Position numbers and translations under genes: made by a program. A stretch of DNA of 5,685 nt, taken from NCBI GenBank assembly GCA_003445895.1, contig DMCD01000097.1, forward strand, positions 1 through 5,685, in the 5' to 3' direction. This document shows, in pieces, positions 5,645 to 5,685 of the stretch; position 1 is the stretch's first letter; each line of letters opens with the position of its first letter. Source of the stretch: Lachnoclostridium sp. (GTDB lineage: Bacteria > Bacillota > Clostridia > Lachnospirales > Lachnospiraceae). The notes beneath the pieces are model-generated. The model did not search any database and was not told the DNA's origin. It was given only the letters and a program-made list of their open reading frames with translations.

Positions 5645-5685
5645 CACCCGCGCACGGGGCTTATGTCTGTCCTGTCTTATGCTGT

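Overview
The window reads as a chromosomal stretch of a moderately GC-rich Clostridia-type Firmicute, probably Lachnospiraceae. The evidence is strong AGGAGG-type ribosome binding sites, a TATAAT-type promoter, hairpin plus T-run terminators, and protein wording typical of that group. This placement rests on sequence style only. No tRNA, rRNA, CRISPR array, transposase or phage gene was found, and all credible genes lie on the minus strand.

Right part (about 5685 down to 3018): a tight three-gene operon. First comes a TIGR02452-family protein with the bacterial poly(ADP-ribose) glycohydrolase signature (4624-5628). One base later comes an 83-codon ORF that looks like an internally deleted radical SAM protein (4371-4622). 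A 4-base ATGA overlap leads into a secreted protein with cell-wall-binding-like repeats, a pectin-lyase-like beta-helix and an Ala/Glu/Thr tail (3073-4374). A clear Rho-independent terminator closes the operon 11 bases after the last stop.

Middle (2940 down to 1270): a well-formed sigma-70-type promoter drives an intact class I/II PLP-dependent aminotransferase (1645-2853). Directly behind its tandem stop codons lies the wreck of a second, different aminotransferase (1270-1641). It has lost its start and N-terminus, and its N-terminal third is fused in frame to its last ~55 residues.

Left part (1269 down to 1): a roughly 200-base spacer with three hairpins, one of them a strong REP-like palindrome, then a D-isomer-specific 2-hydroxyacid dehydrogenase (131-1072) that ends in a textbook terminator.

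No new multi-gene system is evident. The notable signal is that two separate loci within about 3.4 kb carry open-frame genes whose catalytic core has been removed by internal deletion. One is probably dead; the other may still be translated inside an operon. The aminotransferase and dehydrogenase could both act on 2-oxo acids, but nothing here ties them to one pathway.
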